Position numbers and translations under genes: made by a program | Shown here: positions 1-6,653 of the stretch, piece after piece | Layout: each line of letters begins with the position of its first letter | Numbering within the stretch: the stretch's first letter is position 1 | The notes under the pieces: generated by a model | Database searches by the model: none | What the model saw: the letters and a program-made list of their open reading frames with translations, nothing else | Told to the model about the DNA's origin: nothing | Source: a virus | DNA: 30,664 bases | Strand: one strand, 5' to 3' | Virus record (IMG/VR): IMGVR_UViG_3300026116_000081 | Location: 1 to 30,664 of that record

Positions 1-251
1 CCGTAAATGAGGAGTACCCAGCCACAAGAGATCATGCGAGGCTTTCCATCTAGGATCTCATGAAAGATGATCCTATCTTCGTCCGCCGCGAACATATTCT
101 CGAGGATTGCCTCTCTGTCGGTGGCTCTTGCAATCTCGTGATCGTCGCCGCCATTATTGATTGAGACTGCGTACCCTAATTTAAGGGCGTCATCAATGAT
201 CTGAGTTCCGATGAGGCGTTCGACTTCGACGAGGCGTGTTGCACTGATCAT
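1..251 (-). CDS. Hypothetical phage protein (partial, C-terminus off the window)
   Basis: An open frame on the minus strand starts at the ATG at 251-249 and runs off the left edge, so at least 83 residues are visible. It begins MISATRLVEVERLIGTQIID and is acidic and soluble, with a repeated D/E-rich character. There is no signal peptide or membrane segment. An AGGAG ribosome-binding site lies 7 nt before the ATG, which fixes the start. It is the last visible gene of a minus-strand run of very small genes (754 to 1) with short gaps, typical of phage early or accessory operons. I do not recognise the family and assign no function. Confidence 0.75.
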   Translation of the reverse strand, partial: MISATRLVEVERLIGTQIIDDALKLGYAVSINNGGDDHEIARATDREAILENMFAADEDRIIFHEILDGKPRMISCGWVLLIY

Positions 252-260
252 ATTTGGCTC

Positions 261-455
261 CTAGTTCTTCTTGTTTGATGGCAAGCTGGTGTTGACGCTG
301 ACTTCTCCCCATGTCCACTCACAAAGCTTCATGAAGGCTTCTTTGGTAGTCCCACCTGCTTTGTGCACCGTAATGAGGTCGACGAGCATAGTCTCAACGT
401 CGACTGTGACACCTCCGTGCGGAGATGGTCTGGAGTATCCTTTGATTCCGTCCAT
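261..455 (-). CDS. Hypothetical small phage protein (64 aa)
   Basis: This 64-residue protein begins MDGIKGYSRPSPHGG and ends in a polar lysine/asparagine tail. The start is supported by an AGGAG site 5 nt upstream of the ATG. The middle contains an amphipathic stretch (KEAFMKLCEWTWGEV) that could form a helix. No membrane segment or recognised motif is present. It sits 9 bp upstream of the partial gene at 251 and belongs to the same minus-strand unit driven from the promoter near 800. The function is unknown. Confidence 0.72.
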   Translation of the reverse strand: MDGIKGYSRPSPHGGVTVDVETMLVDLITVHKAGGTTKEAFMKLCEWTWGEVSVNTSLPSNKKN

Positions 456-470
456 CTTAGCTCCTAACCT

Positions 471-539
471 TCAATGTTGCGTCTGGATCTGCTCTTTAAG
501 GATATCAAGGGCTTTCTGTTCTTCCATGGACGGTTGCAT
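471..539 (-). CDS. Possible 22-aa micropeptide, translationally coupled
   Basis: A 22-residue minus-strand frame (MQPSMEEQKALDILKEQIQT plus QH) fills the gap between the genes at 754-539 and 455-261. Its ATG overlaps the stop of the upstream gene in a TAATG arrangement, and an AGGAG lies about 10 nt before the ATG. The peptide is highly charged and helix-prone. It ends 15 nt before the next start, leaving room only for the next ribosome-binding site, which fits the close packing of the unit. The call rests on context only: so short a frame could be chance, and the gap could simply be spacer. Confidence 0.4.
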   Translation of the reverse strand: MQPSMEEQKALDILKEQIQTQH

Positions 540-754
540 TAGGTCTTCGCTCCTGTGATCCCGTGCTTGACAACGAGATGGGCCATCACACTATTCCATT
601 CGTTGAACTTCTCGCTTATTGGGAGGTCGGATTCCCTCATCCACCTCTTGGCAACGGCGACACACTCTTGTTTCGCCTCGATGCTTCGGATGTTGTTTGC
701 CTTATGCTTGATCACGATGGCTTCGAGCTGCTCAGTGAGATGGTCTGTCGTCAT
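539..754 (-). CDS. Hypothetical phage protein (71 aa)
   Basis: The minus-strand frame is open from a GTG at 793, but that GTG falls at about the expected transcription start of the promoter at 799-827. The ATG at 754 (MTTDHLTEQLEAIVIKHKAN) has GGAG 7 nt upstream, so I take 754 as the start, giving 71 residues. The protein looks largely helical and charged, with no membrane segment or family I can name. It is the first gene of the leftmost minus-strand unit. Confidence 0.72.
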   Translation of the reverse strand: MTTDHLTEQLEAIVIKHKANNIRSIEAKQECVAVAKRWMRESDLPISEKFNEWNSVMAHLVVKHGITGAKT

Positions 755-798
755 TGTGTGGCTCCATTGCATTAGTGGCGTCTTCGCGCTCACATTAT

Positions 799-827
799 AT
801 TATACACCACATTAGAGGTCAAAGCAA
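799..827 (-). promoter_or_regulatory. Sigma-70-type promoter for the leftmost minus-strand unit
   Basis: Read on the minus strand there is TTGCTT (plus 827-822), a 17-bp spacer, then a perfect TATAAT (804-799). The predicted start is near 790, giving a short leader before the ATG at 754. Unlike the other four promoters in the window, this one lacks a TTTGACCAA box 16 nt before the -35; a TTTGACC is present but overlaps the -35 itself. It directly follows the terminator of the preceding minus-strand unit. Confidence 0.7.
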
Positions 828-842
828 TAGGCAAAATTAGGT

Positions 843-881
843 AAAAAGAAGGGCGACCCTCCGTCTTAGAAGAGTCGCCCT
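843..881 (-). terminator. Rho-independent terminator of the minus-strand unit 1701-918
   Basis: On the minus strand an 8-bp perfect stem (AGGGCGAC with GTCGCCCT, plus 850-857 and 874-881, 16-nt loop) is followed at once by a T-rich run, seen on the plus strand as AAAAAGAA at 843-850. It lies just downstream of the stop of the 89-residue gene and just upstream of the next minus-strand promoter, so it separates the two minus-strand units. Confidence 0.8.
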
Positions 882-917
882 CAAGGTTACTGTCAGTGGA
901 GCCAACAGAGTCGTGAA

Positions 918-1187
918 TTAGAGTAGGTCATCCTTCTGAGCGTCCTTGAGGAAGCTGGGCTTGACTTCGAAACCCTGTGCTTCAGCACACTCCAAGTAAA
1001 TGTTGATGGACGTGAGGATATGAGCCTTCGGATCCATTATGTGTAGTGCAGGCCAAACAGCTCGAAGAGCGTCGTCATAGTGCTCGAACGATTCAGTGCC
1101 GAGTAGCCCGTGAGCTTCAAGGTATTGCTCGACATCTAGAACAATGTTCTGATCGCTTGATGGAGCACAGACTTCAGTGACCTTCAT
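918..1187 (-). CDS. Hypothetical phage protein (89 aa)
   Basis: This 89-residue soluble protein starts MKVTEVCAPSSDQNIVLDVE and is rich in acidic residues near its C-terminus. Its ATG overlaps the stop of the preceding gene by 4 bp (ATGA), implying translational coupling. No catalytic motif, signal peptide or membrane helix is visible. It is the last gene of its unit, followed by the terminator at 843-881. I do not recognise the family. Confidence 0.75.
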   Translation of the reverse strand: MKVTEVCAPSSDQNIVLDVEQYLEAHGLLGTESFEHYDDALRAVWPALHIMDPKAHILTSINIYLECAEAQGFEVKPSFLKDAQKDDLL

Positions 1188-1423
1188 TTGGTATCCTCTA
1201 TATACATGGGTTCTGGACGCTTACGAACCTCATCAGGTACCTTAATCCCAACCTTATCGAAAGCGGAGATGATGGCGACCGTGAAGCTAAGAGGATTGTC
1301 ATATCGCTTACGTCCAATACGATACCCGTTGAAGTGGAGAGTATCGATCTCCGCATCCAACTTATGCTCCCTAGCTAGGAGCATAGCCTTCTCGGCTTGT
1401 TCGTATACAGGACGTGCGAACAT
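1184..1423 (-). CDS. Hypothetical phage protein (79 aa)
   Basis: This 79-residue protein begins MFARPVYEQAEKAMLLAREH and looks like a small alpha/beta protein. A GAGGA ribosome-binding site precedes the ATG. It lies 17 bp after the 86-residue gene and overlaps the next gene by 4 bp, so all three genes of this unit are co-translated. I assign no function. Confidence 0.75.
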   Translation of the reverse strand: MFARPVYEQAEKAMLLAREHKLDAEIDTLHFNGYRIGRKRYDNPLSFTVAIISAFDKVGIKVPDEVRKRPEPMYIEDTK

Positions 1424-1440
1424 GTGCGTTTGATCCTCGA

Positions 1441-1701
1441 TCAGAAATGGTCTGGCAGTCGTTGTTCTACGAGTGGCATGAACTTGAATTCCGCCAGGAG
1501 AACGTCAGAACCTTCCTGCGTGACAGTTACAATGTTCTTTTCAACCTTCACGGTGTGAGGAATCTTCAACCATGTAGTCGCGATCGTTCGGCGGAGATTC
1601 TCGAAGTTGTCCACGTAGCGATCAACTTGCTCGCTGGAAGACTTCTTCCCATCAGAATAGCTTGCAGTGATGAGGTAGTTTGCATTTCCGAGAATGCTCA
1701 T
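1441..1701 (-). CDS. Hypothetical phage protein (86 aa)
   Basis: The 86-residue protein begins MSILGNANYLITASYSDGKK. It alternates polar and hydrophobic residues in a way that suggests beta strands, followed by a helical middle (VDRYVDNFENLRRTIATTWL). An AAGGA site lies 7 nt before the ATG. It is the first gene of its unit, and about 300 nt of non-coding, strongly structured sequence separates it from the minus-strand promoter near 2008-2052. The function is unknown. Confidence 0.75.
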   Translation of the reverse strand: MSILGNANYLITASYSDGKKSSSEQVDRYVDNFENLRRTIATTWLKIPHTVKVEKNIVTVTQEGSDVLLAEFKFMPLVEQRLPDHF

Positions 1702-1719
1702 GTGTGAATCCTTGCTGCA

Positions 1720-1836
1720 TGTTAGTGGAGATTATATTGGCAGGCTCAGGATCCATCCTTCGTTTTTGATCCTAGGGCGTATGAAGCTCTTGCGCCTTAA
1801 TCCTGAGCCTACCGATATAATCCTGTTAGTGGAGAT
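1720..1836. repeat. 13-nt direct repeat flanking a structured element
   Basis: The 13-mer TGTTAGTGGAGAT occurs exactly at 1720-1732 and again at 1824-1836. The copies flank the inverted-repeat element at 1731-1821. Read on the minus strand, each copy (ATCTCCACTAACA) directly follows one of the two large inverted-repeat elements. A diverged copy (TGTCAGTGGAGCC) lies at 891-903, downstream of the last gene of the unit. The role is unknown; it could be a processing or protein-binding sequence. Confidence 0.7.
1731..1821. ncRNA. Structured element S2: 22-nt inverted repeat, candidate non-coding RNA or leader structure
   Basis: The arms at 1731-1752 and 1800-1821 match at 20 of 22 positions as Watson-Crick pairs. 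One of the other two becomes a G-U wobble on either strand. Inside, AGGATC (1748-1753) can instead pair with GATCCT (1768-1773), and GGCG-type sequence at about 1775-1779 can pair with CGCC at about 1792-1796. Two mutually exclusive folds, or a multi-branched fold, are therefore possible. There is no reading frame here. The element lies in the predicted leader of the minus-strand unit, but strand and function are not proven. Confidence 0.5.
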
Positions 1837-1994
1837 GTGCTGTCGTCTATCCTAACAACAAGCTGATCAGAAGCACTATTCGCTCTCGTCTAGTTTGCTC
1901 CAAGGATCCTGAATACTTCAAAGGTTGGAGACTGAAGTTTGAGCGAGGGAATAAGTGTCTAGAGGCTCACTGCTAGGATAGACGATAGCACATC
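1834..1994. ncRNA. Structured element S1: 161-nt rod-like inverted repeat, candidate non-coding RNA or site
   Basis: The arms at 1834-1854 and 1974-1994 are complementary at 20 of 21 positions, and the remaining pair is G-U if transcribed from the plus strand. Inside them, 1874-1887 and about 1944-1957 can form a second, imperfect stem, and CTCCAA (1898-1903) pairs with TTGGAG (1925-1930). The whole 161 nt can therefore fold into one long rod. It begins only a few nt after the predicted start of the minus-strand promoter at 2008-2052. A non-coding RNA, a leader structure, a packaging site or an origin element are all possible. Confidence 0.5.
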
Positions 1995-2007
1995 CTTTCT
2001 ATACATT

Positions 2008-2055
2008 ATAATATAATAGAAGCTTAGTGACTTCAAGAGTCCAAATTTGGTCAAA
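2008..2055 (-). promoter_or_regulatory. Minus-strand promoter with GACCAA box (divergent partner)
   Basis: On the minus strand a GACCAAA box (plus 2052-2046) is followed, at a 16-nt offset, by the -35 TTGAAG (2036-2031), a 17-bp spacer and the -10 TATTAT (2013-2008). This is the same geometry as the three plus-strand promoters at 2070, 7794 and 10362. A second TATAAT-like hexamer (2010-2005) lies 3 bp further on. It would transcribe the structured elements S1 and S2 and then the genes from 1701 down to 918. Confidence 0.65.
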
Positions 2056-2066
2056 TGAGAGTCCGG

Positions 2067-2114
2067 TTTGACCAAGAGATTCCTGTTGAAATGCCCAAAG
2101 ACTTACCATATAAT
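2067..2114 (+). promoter_or_regulatory. Plus-strand promoter with GACCAA box, upstream of terminase genes
   Basis: The sequence holds TTTGACCAA at 2067-2075, -35 TTGAAA at 2086-2091, a 17-bp spacer and -10 TATAAT at 2109-2114. The segment GACCAAGAGATTCCTG (2070-2085) is nearly identical to the same segment at 7794-7809 and 10362-10377. The box forms a perfect 9-bp inverted repeat with TTGGTCAAA at 2047-2055, the box of the divergent promoter. Transcription should start near 2121, so the usable start codon of the first gene is the GTG at 2143. Confidence 0.75.
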
Positions 2115-2142
2115 GGGAGCCATACGACTCATAGGTCTTCAA

Positions 2143-3081
2143 GTGGCATTTGAAATCGATCCAGCACCGCCGTGTATAACGCTTGACGCTGCTGAGCGTG
2201 AGCATGACTATATTGGTGAACATGCTGAAGCGATGCCTAGTGAGACGGAGATCGTTGCATTACCCGCTGTATTGCGTGGATTGGATGTTTCGAAGGTAGA
2301 GACTCGTACTGATTTCGTACGCGAACTGAGTCGTACCCTTCCTCTGAACGAGTATAACCTTCCAATATACGTTTACAATCCGGCTTTCCTTGATATCCGC
2401 CTCTTGTTAGATACCCAGAGGACTGAAGCCAAGCATCTTCTTGGAGATATGTTGACAAACGCAGTCACATATGTCCAATATGATCATGGATACCCCACAA
2501 TCAAGGATGATTCTCCTCTTTGGTCGCAGTTGCCCTGGGAGACTACTACTGGGTTTGCTGCGTTCCTCCAATTCCTAGAGCTTGAGGGCGCCCGAGGAAT
2601 TCACAAAATACCCTCAGTTGAGCCTGGTCTCCTGAGAGAATGGTATCACGAAAACATCTGGGCCTTCAGAGCTAAGGCATATGACGCCTATTTAACAGCT
2701 CATCACGCCCGTTTACGTGAGAAACGGATCTTCACAGTCCAAGATGACCAGTTTAAGAAGAGCCAAAAGCTCCTACAAAAGGTCAATGACGCGCTCGAAG
2801 CCAAGTCAAACGAGCATATGGAGTCATTGGACTTCGATAAGTTGGTGACTTCCTTCGCCAGATTGGCCAAAGTTCAGCAGGATTCTCTCGGAATTGGCAC
2901 TTCTAAGGATGGAACTCCTCCAATGGGATCATCCGTCGAAGTGATTATGCGTAAGGCTGCAGAAGGTCAGGGACAAATCCGAAAAGTCGACAACGATACT
3001 GTGGATATGGAGTCTCTTCTTTCTGATCCTCAAGCCTTAGAGGCTGCTCAGGAGTTGATCATCAAGGTCAACCAACGATGA
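2143..3081 (+). CDS. Candidate terminase small subunit (312 aa)
   Basis: The protein of about 312 residues begins VAFEIDPAPPCITLDAAERE, with the initiator read as Met. The frame extends upstream to a TTG at 2068, but that region is the promoter and its -10 hexamer, so the GTG at 2143, with AGG 7 nt upstream, is the likely start. The protein is mostly helical and charged, with a middle region (GFAAFLQFLELEGARGI) that could be a DNA-binding helix-turn-helix. Its stop overlaps the large terminase start by 4 bp. That position supports a role as the DNA-recognition partner of the packaging motor. The family is not recognisable from sequence, so the call is by position; another head or DNA-binding protein is possible. 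Confidence 0.55.
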   Translation: MAFEIDPAPPCITLDAAEREHDYIGEHAEAMPSETEIVALPAVLRGLDVSKVETRTDFVRELSRTLPLNEYNLPIYVYNPAFLDIRLLLDTQRTEAKHLLGDMLTNAVTYVQYDHGYPTIKDDSPLWSQLPWETTTGFAAFLQFLELEGARGIHKIPSVEPGLLREWYHENIWAFRAKAYDAYLTAHHARLREKRIFTVQDDQFKKSQKLLQKVNDALEAKSNEHMESLDFDKLVTSFARLAKVQQDSLGIGTSKDGTPPMGSSVEVIMRKAAEGQGQIRKVDNDTVDMESLLSDPQALEAAQELIIKVNQR

Positions 3082-4610
3082 TGAACGTCCATGACCAAGA
3101 ACAACTCGCGAGAATCGCCAATAATTGGCGACTCACTCCTGCCACAATGGCGACGAAGCTCACTGGAGGACAGTGGATCGCGGCGCCTTGGCTTAAGTAT
3201 GCGTCGACTCGCATTGCTAGTGGGATTGCTCGTGGCGGTGCTCGGATTATCCTCAGTGCTCCTCCTCGTCATGGCAAATCCGAGCTTGTATCAGTGCATA
3301 CACCTACTTGGGTTCTAGAGAATTTTCCTAACAAGAATGTGATCTTAGCAGCCTATGGAGCGGATCTTGCAGAACAGTACGGAAGACGTGTACGAGACCA
3401 GATCCGAGATAAAGAGGACCTCCTCAGGTGTAGAATACGCCAAGATGTCAGCAAGGTTGGAGCATTCCTCACAGAGTCCAATGGTTATATGTATTCCGTT
3501 GGTCTGGGTGGAGCCATCACTGGCAGAGGAGCTCACGTCTTACTGATTGACGACTATATCAAGGAGATCAAAGAGGCATTATCTCCTGCTCAACGCGACT
3601 ATGTATGGAATTGGTTCGTCACAACTGCCATGACTCGTTTAGAGCCTGGCGCATCCGTCATTATCATTGCAACTAGATGGCACTCAGATGACCTCATTGG
3701 ACGTATCCTCAAGAACTTTCCAGGGCAATGGGAAAATATCATTCTTCCCGCCATCGCTACTGAAAATGATATGCTCGGTCGAGCAAAAGGTACTCCCCTT
3801 TTTCCTGAAAGATTCGGTATCGACTTTCTTGAAGGGCAAAGAGAACTCCTCGGAAGCGTGTTCTTTCATGCACTCTATCAGCAGGGCCCGGTAGATGAGG
3901 TAATGAAGATCACGAATCCTGGCTGGATTAAAGTGGTCGCAGTGCTGCCTGAGGCAGATGATTGGAAATGGGCTAGAATCTGGGATTTGGCTGCAACTGA
4001 GGATGGTGGTGACTATACCACAGGTACTTTGTGTGCATATAGCCGTAATTCAAACCAATTCGTCATCTCGAACATCATCCGTAAGCAAATATCCATTGGC
4101 GATGTTGAGAAACTAGTCAAGGATACTGCAGCTTTCGACGGTGAGGATGTTTTAGTCGGCATTGAACAAGAGCCTGGTTCTTCTGGAAAGGGTCTTGTCA
4201 CACATTACCAGACGAATGTGCTGCCAGAACATACTGTCGAGCCTGTTCCAGCTACAAAAGCCAAGCTAATCAGGGCTCAACCCTTCCTAGCAGCTGCTGA
4301 AGCAGGAAAAGTCTATCTCTTGGCTGAAGCTGTCAGCGATTATAGCTCAATCGGCGGTGACTTTGGATGGCATGAACGCTTCCTGAAGGAATTCGAAGTC
4401 TTCCCGGGAGGCGAGAATGACGATCAAGTTGATACTGCTGCAGCTGGATTCGTACGTCTCTCTGGTAAAAAGGTCTTTTCAGTCTCTTGGGGACGAAAAC
4501 CTGCTGATGGATATAAGGCTAACAGCAAAAAGATCCGTCAAGCATCCTTTATAATGGCTGGTCGTGGTAAATCGATCGGCGTTTCATTCGGCAGACGTAG
4601 GAAAGCATAA
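3078..4610 (+). CDS. terL: Terminase large subunit (packaging ATPase and nuclease)
   Basis: This 510-residue packaging motor cuts concatemeric DNA and pumps it into the prohead through the portal. The N-terminal ATPase shows Walker A APPRHGKS (61-68), Walker B VLLIDDY (154-160, D158-D159) and a coupling motif IATRWHS (198-204). The C-terminal RNase H-like nuclease starts at WDLAATEDGGDYTTG (302-316), and further acidic candidates are E363 and D448/D449/D452 in the ENDDQVDT segment. The basic C-terminus (GRRRKA) is typical. The gene overlaps the upstream gene by 4 bp, and its last base is the first base of the portal start codon. The length fits the family. A second ATG at 3081 is an alternative start. 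Confidence 0.95.
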   Translation: MMNVHDQEQLARIANNWRLTPATMATKLTGGQWIAAPWLKYASTRIASGIARGGARIILSAPPRHGKSELVSVHTPTWVLENFPNKNVILAAYGADLAEQYGRRVRDQIRDKEDLLRCRIRQDVSKVGAFLTESNGYMYSVGLGGAITGRGAHVLLIDDYIKEIKEALSPAQRDYVWNWFVTTAMTRLEPGASVIIIATRWHSDDLIGRILKNFPGQWENIILPAIATENDMLGRAKGTPLFPERFGIDFLEGQRELLGSVFFHALYQQGPVDEVMKITNPGWIKVVAVLPEADDWKWARIWDLAATEDGGDYTTGTLCAYSRNSNQFVISNIIRKQISIGDVEKLVKDTAAFDGEDVLVGIEQEPGSSGKGLVTHYQTNVLPEHTVEPVPATKAKLIRAQPFLAAAEAGKVYLLAEAVSDYSSIGGDFGWHERFLKEFEVFPGGENDDQVDTAAAGFVRLSGKKVFSVSWGRKPADGYKANSKKIRQASFIMAGRGKSIGVSFGRRRKA

Positions 4611-6184
4611 TGAACGCGCTATCTGACATTCTAGGTCGTGCTCGAATGATGTTCGCTGGCGGTTTACAAGCTGGCGGTAAGAGGGATCTGTACTATACTT
4701 ATGGCTGGAATAAGAATCCTCTCCACCAAGACTTCGTATCCAAGTATGCTCGACAAGACATCACTAAGAGAATTGTCGAAGCTCCTGTCAATGCACTCTG
4801 GTCAGACCCACCGAAAGTGACTGGGGATGCTGCGTTTCAGACTGCTTGGAACGATCTTCTTGCCAAGATTCCTGTGTTCCATGAGCTTCAGAGGGCAGAT
4901 ATCCTTGCTGCTTTGGGGCGATATTCTGTTTTGGTCATTGGTTTTGATGATGGACAGAAGCTAGATCAGCCTGTTAAGCAGGGAAAGTCTCGCAAGGTTC
5001 TATATTTACAACCCTATGCTGAAGGCTCGACCACTATTAAGGAATATGACAAAAATCAGCAGTCTCCTCGCTTCGGCCTGCCTTTGAAGTACACGATAAC
5101 GCCAGGTGCATTCCAAAAAGGCACTATGGGTGAAACTATCAGTGATGGTTTGATGTCATCTTTCGAGGTACATCATAGCAGAGTCCTGCATATTGCTGAA
5201 GGGGCGCTGGAATCTAAGGTGTTTGGACACTCTAGGTTGGAGAGTGTCTATAATGTGCTGGATGACATCCTCAAAGTGACTGGCGGTAGTGCTGAGATGT
5301 TCTGGCTCTCAGCAAATAGAGGACTCCATGTCAATGTCGATAAGGATATGGAACTCAAAGGAGACGATGCAGAGAATCTTGCCGAAGAAATTGACGAATA
5401 TACCAATGAGCTCCGTCGTGTTATCCGTACGAGAGGTGTTGATGTCAAGTCTCTTGGTTCTGAAGTTGCTGATCCTCGTGGTGTATTTGACGTTCAGCTT
5501 TCTCTTCTGGCTGCTAATACAGGTATTCCAAAGAGGGTTCTCATGGGATCGGAAGCTGGACAGCTAGCTTCGCAGCAAGATCGCGCTAACTGGGCTATCC
5601 AAGTCGAGATGAGGATCTCGTCTCACGGCCAACCCACCATCTTGATTCCGTTTATCCGTACCCTTATTGACGCGGGCGCTCTTCCAGTTCCCTCGCAAAT
5701 GTCGATTGAATGGCCTGACGCATTCAAGATGAACCCCCTAGAGCGTGCTCAGACGAGTGCTCAGATGGCTAGATCTGCTGCAAACTTGTCGAAGACTCTC
5801 AAGACTGTGCAGGATATCAATACTCGGGGAGCAGAGAATGCACGTCCGACCTTCGAAGCGACGTCGGGTGGAGGAGGATTTATGGCTAACGCAACAGCGG
5901 ATCCAGCGGTTACGCCGTCTAGTACGCCAAAACCCGCAGATGGAACCACTACTGCAACCGCACCTACGGAGGGTTTTGGTTCTGCAACGTCGGATCCAAC
6001 GACAGTACCTCCAGGGATGATCGAACGTCCGCCTTTGATTCCCAAGTTTGAGCCTCTTGTCTTGTTGACTGAGGAAGAATGTCGTTCGATCATCGGATTT
6101 GGCAGACATATGCCAGTATTTGACTCCAAGAGCGATTCTTCCACAGCATCTGGTTCAGGTGCAGGCCCAGCTGCGACCGAATAG
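4610..6184 (+). CDS. Portal protein (DUF1073 / PF06381 type)
   Basis: The 524-residue protein forms the dodecameric ring at the packaging vertex that receives the terminase and later the tail. Support comes from its place right after the large terminase and from portal-like features of the DUF1073 family. These are an N-terminal region YYTYGWNKNPLHQDFVSKYA followed by DITKRIVEAPVNALW, a helical stem region, and GIPKRVLMGSEAGQLAS with a following QDRANW near residues 310-335. The last 100 or so residues are Gly/Thr/Ser/Pro-rich and probably disordered. This family shares its N-terminal domain with anti-CBASS Acb1-like proteins in Pfam naming, but I see no separate phosphodiesterase domain here. 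Confidence 0.88.
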   Translation: MNALSDILGRARMMFAGGLQAGGKRDLYYTYGWNKNPLHQDFVSKYARQDITKRIVEAPVNALWSDPPKVTGDAAFQTAWNDLLAKIPVFHELQRADILAALGRYSVLVIGFDDGQKLDQPVKQGKSRKVLYLQPYAEGSTTIKEYDKNQQSPRFGLPLKYTITPGAFQKGTMGETISDGLMSSFEVHHSRVLHIAEGALESKVFGHSRLESVYNVLDDILKVTGGSAEMFWLSANRGLHVNVDKDMELKGDDAENLAEEIDEYTNELRRVIRTRGVDVKSLGSEVADPRGVFDVQLSLLAANTGIPKRVLMGSEAGQLASQQDRANWAIQVEMRISSHGQPTILIPFIRTLIDAGALPVPSQMSIEWPDAFKMNPLERAQTSAQMARSAANLSKTLKTVQDINTRGAENARPTFEATSGGGGFMANATADPAVTPSSTPKPADGTTTATAPTEGFGSATSDPTTVPPGMIERPPLIPKFEPLVLLTEEECRSIIGFGRHMPVFDSKSDSSTASGSGAGPAATE

Positions 6185-6195
6185 GTTAGGTCGTC

Positions 6196-6456
6196 ATGGA
6201 ATGGATAACGCCCAAGTTGGTTGAGGTTGTAGCAGGTTTGATTCGAGAAGGTGGTCTAGCACTTACCTTGACCTTAGTACTCATCGCCTATGTCTTTGAA
6301 ATTAGGCGTGGTATGCATAAGGATAAGATAATTGCAGACAAAGAGAAGGCAAATACCGAATTCCAGATGAAAATGCTGGAAGTAGTCGGTGAGATGAAGA
6401 CCACAGTGTCTAATGGCAACTTACTCTTGGAAATGTTGACAAGAGGACGCAAATGA
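6196..6456 (+). CDS. Small single-pass membrane protein (86 aa), holin-like
   Basis: This 86-residue protein begins MEWITPKLVEVVAGLIREGG. It has one hydrophobic segment (about residues 20-36, LALTLTLVLIAYVFEI), a basic patch RRGMHKDK, then a long charged helix likely to form a coiled coil. An AGG-type site precedes the ATG. It starts 12 bp after the portal gene and overlaps the next gene by 4 bp, heading a cluster of small membrane proteins (6196-7752). The topology would suit a holin or another membrane effector, but no family is recognised. Confidence 0.8.
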   Translation: MEWITPKLVEVVAGLIREGGLALTLTLVLIAYVFEIRRGMHKDKIIADKEKANTEFQMKMLEVVGEMKTTVSNGNLLLEMLTRGRK

Positions 6457-6653
6457 GGGATCTTCTGAAGCCAATTTGTTGGTGGCTAAGTAAGAAACCG
6501 ACCTTGAATCCAACGTCGACCGAGAATATTGATCAAGCACTACAAGAATTGAGGGATCTAAACAAGAGACAGTCTGAAGTCTTGAACAGTGTTAAGCAGC
6601 CAGATATCCTTCGCAGTTTGGTCATATCCATGAACTCAGGGCGTAACAGATGA
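6453..6653 (+). CDS. Hypothetical small protein (66 aa)
   Basis: This 66-residue protein begins MRDLLKPICWWLSKKPTLNP. A short amphipathic, Trp-rich N-terminus is followed by a charged helix (ENIDQALQELRDLNKRQSEV), a possible coiled coil. Both neighbours overlap it by 4 bp in ATGA arrangements, so it is coupled to the membrane proteins on each side. A peripheral membrane partner of those proteins is a reasonable guess; no function is assigned. Confidence 0.75.
   Translation: MRDLLKPICWWLSKKPTLNPTSTENIDQALQELRDLNKRQSEVLNSVKQPDILRSLVISMNSGRNR

Noticed and set aside
755-793. GTG start at 793 for the 71-residue minus-strand gene
   Set aside because: It would lie at the predicted transcript start, with no room for a ribosome-binding site; the ATG at 754 has one.
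1742-1813. tRNA gene, suggested by an acceptor-like stem closing about 70 nt
   Set aside because: No anticodon arm with a 7-nt loop or T-loop consensus (GTTCRANTC) could be placed, and the stem is 11 bp or more, longer than an acceptor stem.
1830-1973. Coding frame on the plus strand inside S1 (ends GWRLKFERGNKCLEAHC)
   Set aside because: It is open for 48 codons but has no ATG, GTG or TTG start and no ribosome-binding site, and it spans the inverted repeat arm. It is more likely chance than a broken gene.
2068-2142. TTG start giving a 337-residue terminase small subunit
   Set aside because: This segment contains the -35 and -10 hexamers of the promoter at 2070-2114, so it lies upstream of the expected transcript start. 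The GTG at 2143 with AGG upstream fits better.
5738-6144. Overlapping minus-strand frames of 123 and 127 residues opposite the portal C-terminus
   Set aside because: They reflect the Gly/Thr/Ser/Pro-rich portal tail and have no independent support.
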